This document shows, piece after piece, positions 60,550 to 64,000 of a stretch of DNA of 64,000 nt. A program made the position numbers and the translations under genes. Position 1 is the first letter of the stretch. Each line of letters opens with the position of its first letter. The notes under the pieces are model-generated. The model saw only the letters and a program-made list of their open reading frames with translations, had not been told where the DNA came from and did no database searches. The DNA comes from Chlorophyllum brunneum (taxonomy: Eukaryota > Basidiomycota > Agaricomycetes > Agaricales > Agaricaceae): assembly GCA_963576785.1 (NCBI GenBank), contig OY756144.1, positions 2,170,001 to 2,234,000 on the forward strand. The letters run 5' to 3'.

Positions 60550-63500
60550 TTAGATACCACCGATGCTATTAACGTCCACATCGCTCGCGCTTTCCCAACC
60601 ATCAGCATCGGCGTCTGCGTCTGCGTCTGTACTCCCTGGAACCGATAGTTTCGCCCTCCTCCTTACAGATCTCTTGGGTGTCTGCGAGAGCCCGACACCA
60701 CCGAACACGTCTGCGTCATCGCCTCCGCCACCATCATCATCTCCAACCCCGGTGGTGCTATCACCATTCAAACTATCAGACTCATCCTCCCTCCGCTTTC
60801 CTTTCACTTCGTGCAAATGAGCTGTCCTAGCCCACCTCCGCGCACTTTTAGGTGCACTTCCGGATCCCGCCCATGTCTGTCCCAAAACGTAGTCGAGAGA
60901 CCCCGGAGGCCCCTGACTCGACTGGGATCGTTGCAACGGATTCATGCGCCTTGGATGAGGCACATACACACTCGTCCTCACAGATGGAAAGGTAGGTCTA
61001 GGGCCATAAACCCCAGCGACGCGCAATGCTTTTGATGGGGTATTGGTGACACTAGCAGCATAGCCGCCACGCATTTCTGTGGCTTGCCGGGAGTTTGGTG
61101 CTAGGCCTGGGTGGACAAAAATACCCTTGCCTGTCCACGAGGATGTCCTACTGCGGGATCTCGACACCGTCCGAGACCTGGTATGTGAAAAGCTACCACT
61201 GCCATTATGTTGCATATACACATTGTGCACGTTTTCGGGCCGGTAATTTTCACGGCCATCGCGGCGTCTCACCTGTTGCTGATCACGATGAGGAGAGGTA
61301 TTGAGTTCAAGGTCTGTTAGCGCGTATCGTAGCGGAGCTGATGCGATTGCGTCATTTTCCCCAGATGACGCAGCTGAGCCTGAGTCCGCAGTCTGAATTG
61401 GGACAGCCAAAGGAGCACTCTTCGGGAACTCAACCTGATCCCCATCACCTAAACCAAATTCCCAAACGTGAACAATAGCGGAGTATCAACAGAAGTAGAC
61501 TCACGTTTTAAGGCCCGAGGGTTTTTTGATTCCCTTCCCCCCGGCAGACGCCAATCCCCACTCAGACTTTTCAGTGTGGTTTTCCAGTGTCGCCGATCCT
61601 CAATCATCGGCCCCCGGGAACCCCGTGTGAGGCCCATAAAAACCAAAACGGCAAGTAGTAGGCAGAGTTGCGCAACCCCAAGACGCTTTTCCATAATAAT
61701 CTAGAAAATTCGAAAGGAAAGAAACAAAAATCTTTTTGAACAAATGCAGTTGGCCGTTCCAATTGTGTCCACTTACCTCGTCTGATAAATAATCTATTCT
61801 TTGAAGCAGCTGTGCATGCTCCATCTGCCATTGCTTGCGCTGCTTCTCCCATTCAAGCACCGTCCGATCATGTGCCTGCCGCTGAGCCTTTCCCTGAAAA
61901 CCGGAAAAAATCATTCAACAGCATAAAAGGACAACCACTAAGCAACACACCATGCCTTCGAGCCGCCCAATATCTTCGCCTAATCGTTTCAAAGCATCGC
62001 GCACAACAAGCTGTTGTTGTGCCATATATTGTTCGTAGAGGGTGTGGTTTCTTTCCAGGCCCACGAGCCGATTCATGATAGTGCGAAAGATAGACTCTCC
62101 TCCAGAGATCGGCATTGGGAGGAACGGTTGAGAAGCGGCAATCGGTGTTGGCGTCAAAATGATAGAAGGGGGAGAGGCGCGATTTGGGGGAGGGCTTGCA
62201 ACAATAGATGAAAAAGTCGTGGTAACAGTCGTTGTGTTCATGTCATTCTCCGACACCGATGCCGGAGTAGCGTTTTTAGGTGGGGCGGTAGAAGAAGGAA
62301 CCGAAGAGATAGAGGTCGAAGAGGACGATGAGGAAGTAGATATCGTGCTGATACTTAATGAGAATGGATGCGAAAATTCAAGCTCAGGAGGTTGAGTAAT
62401 AGCCAATGGAGATGTCAGGTACGTGTCTGTAGAATGCGACGGGGTTTCGATGAGCGTGGTTGAGGAGGGCCCCACATCCATTCCTGTCTCGTTAATCGGT
62501 AGAATGGATGTCGACGGCATAGTATTCTGCTCATCCACTGTCCGGGTAGTATCACTGACAGCCCCACTCTCACTGATGGGGTCGTTTTTGTTCACTGTTT
62601 CCGTCGTCGGGTACATTTGGGTGTCTTGCAACGTGGCCTCCGGCTTGGTCTTGCTCTCGGCTTCCCACAGCTCCCACTTCCATTCCTCGAGGTGTGTCAG
62701 GCCGTAGACCCTCACCAGGGAAACAGGGCAGTAGTATTCCGATCCATAGTGAGAGTGAAAGTCGATACGAAGGTATCGATAGAATCCTCGAAGCGACGTT
62801 GGTGGATGGAAGGACTAGAAGTACTATCAGACAACGTAAGTACAAGTCTGTGGGAGATAAACACACCTGAACGCCTCTCACATTCTTCGCCTTCCAAATA
62901 CCCGCTACCATCCACTGTTCCTCCTCCGATGACGTCTTTGCGACGCTGATCGTAATATCTTTAAACACCCCGCTGAAAAACTCAAAATTCGCTAGCTGCA
63001 CTGTATCGATCCTGATATCCTCGCATAATTCGATAATTACATATTGCTGTTCCTTCGTCTTGCAGGGACTGAGCATATAACGATCCTTCTTAGATGACAA
63101 GATATCGGCCGAATGTTTCGCTCCTTTGTGGGCTTTATGTACACGTGCAGAGCAATCCAACGAGGCATAATTGAAACGATCGACAAGGGGCACTCGGAAG
63201 TGCGGCGGAAGTTGGAAGGTAGTCTCCTGCCCTTGTGACGGTGCATGTGGTTGGTGATCCTCCTGTGCCGCAGGTGATGTTAACGTTGCGTTGTCCGCCT
63301 TTAATGGCTCACTGCCATTCCCCGTACGATTTCCTGCTTCACTCCCACTACTAGTACCTGGGGAAACGTCCTCGGCGCTCTGCTGCTGTCGAGCCTTCCA
63401 TTCCTCGAACGAAAGTAGTAGATCATCTTCGACGGGCTCCAGAGGTGGCAAGGGCTTCAAGCAGCATATTGGCGGACCCGGGGGTCTCGAGACCCGGAGA

Positions 63501-63631
63501 GCAATCGCGCGGAAAGGGTCATTGTAAGATATTGGTTCAGCAGCGAGGGGTGTGATCCATACGAGCAGGAGAAGGACAATTGCAGGCGAGAGTGTATTCT
63601 GCAGCCTGGCCCAATAGTTGCCTCGGAACAT
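60550..63631 (-). CDS. SUN-domain membrane protein (Slp1/SUCO-like)
   Basis: Relatives act in the ER or nuclear envelope and protect nascent membrane proteins. A signal peptide, SPAIVLLLLVWITPLAAEP, follows MFRGNYWARLQNTL. The acidic lead-in LLLSFEEWKARQQQ precedes the SUN domain: NYASLDCSARVHKAHKGAK, DRYMLSPCKTKEQQYVIIEL, IDTVQLANFEFFSGVFKDI and, across an intron, SFHPPTSLRGFYRYLRIDF. After it come a Ser/Thr-rich region, a coiled coil (VVRDALKRLGEDIGRLEGM) and a C-terminal membrane span (LGVAQLCLLLAVLVFMGL). The tail carries RSRTVSRSRSRTSS, an acidic run, and an Asp-Ala repeat (DADADADADG) before the stop at 60550. Family identity is strong; the SUN core is intact. Confidence 0.9.
60600..60640 (-). 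repeat. Asp-Ala codon repeat in SUN gene
   Basis: A short in-frame tandem repeat of GAC/GAT-GC(A/C/G) codons encodes alternating Asp-Ala near the C terminus of the SUN protein. It is likely polymorphic between strains. Confidence 0.5.
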
Positions 63632-64000
63632 CAGACGGCACTGACGCTACCTGGGTGTAGTAAGGCTGAGCTGTGCACAGTAACTCTGCGACGACGGTGG
63701 TGGTTCGAGGTTGAGATGATTTCTCCACGTAATGATCCCTCGTCAGGGTGTCCTTTCCAAGGAGGTTATTTTTAAACTCAGGTACGTGTATACACGTGGT
63801 TTTCTTTTTTTGTCAGATTGCAGACTGGACTTGGGGTTAGGCAATCATAGGCGACAAGGACGTCCGGACCATATTCATGCTATCTAAGGACTCAACAGAA
63901 ACTCTGCTACCTTCGGATTTTTCATTCACCGCATACAAAAACCAAGGTCTTCATTTCCTCCTTTTTATCCCCCTCCTCAAGTATGCCTGTAATATTACCA
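63632..64000. other. Terminal intergenic stretch
   Basis: Upstream of the minus-strand SUN gene. A plus-strand ATG at 63983 (MPVILP) runs off the end and could start the next gene; this is unproven. Confidence 0.3.

Noticed and set aside
1..64000. tRNA, rRNA, CRISPR arrays and complete transposons
   Set aside because: I searched by eye for B-box-like motifs, regularly spaced repeats and transposase or reverse-transcriptase motifs and saw none; a covariance-model or repeat search could still find some.

Overview
The window reads as a stretch of basidiomycete (mushroom-forming, Agaricomycetes-like) nuclear genome. Nearly every gene is cut by short GT-AG introns, mostly about 50-65 nt, with CTAAC/CTAAT-like branch sites close to the 3' end. 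The gene content is fungal: GH131, GPI-type GH37 trehalase, GH24 muramidase, a NACHT NTPase, ALG11, a Slp1-type SUN protein and RPAP1. Genes are dense on both strands. No CRISPR array, rRNA, tRNA or recognisable transposon was seen. Splice models were built by hand; where exon coordinates are given, the reading frame closes from ATG to stop.

Layout. 0-8.4 kb (+): the 3' part of a GCFC/PAXBP1-type splicing factor, an aquaglyceroporin, a short-chain dehydrogenase and a large multi-pass membrane protein. 8.7-15.5 kb (-): RPA1, an unrecognised gene and a NACHT NTPase. 15.9-17.1 kb (+): secreted GH131 glucanase. 17.4-29.6 kb (-): glutathione synthetase, RPAP1, an arrestin-like protein, a TDT-family anion/dicarboxylate transporter and a HIT hydrolase. 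29.9-31.5 kb (+): a 2-oxoglutarate/Fe(II) oxygenase with a 7-nt microexon. 31.8-34.4 kb (-): SmG and PRMT3. 35.1-36.7 kb (+): two small uncharacterised genes. 36.9-40.4 kb: divergent CCDC25-like and RBM25-like genes. 41.5-45.5 kb: convergent trehalase and GH24 lysozyme. 46.7-48.2 kb (-): Msp1 AAA ATPase. 48.9-50.3 kb (+): a type-I-like membrane protein with a beta-sandwich ectodomain. 51.2-54.4 kb (-): three tandem small membrane-protein genes. 55.0-57.0 kb (+): ALG11. 57.4-59.9 kb (-): FMN-dependent alpha-hydroxy-acid dehydrogenase. 60.5-63.6 kb (-): SUN-domain protein.

Functional themes. Much of the window is housekeeping: splicing and RNP biogenesis (GCFC, SmG, PRMT3, RBM25), Pol II assembly (RPAP1), DNA replication/repair (RPA1), ER and mitochondrial quality control (ALG11, SUN/Slp1, Msp1) and glutathione synthesis. 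Accessory functions are extracellular enzymes (GH131, GH37, GH24), transporters and the NACHT NTPase.

The most unusual part is the tandem trio at 51.2-54.4 kb. These are diverged paralogues with one membrane span, a shared VIVN-x-TITQG motif (two of three), a basic [RK][RK]P juxtamembrane motif (all three) and matching promoter elements (two of three). I do not recognise them as a described family. They are the best candidate for an undescribed system here.
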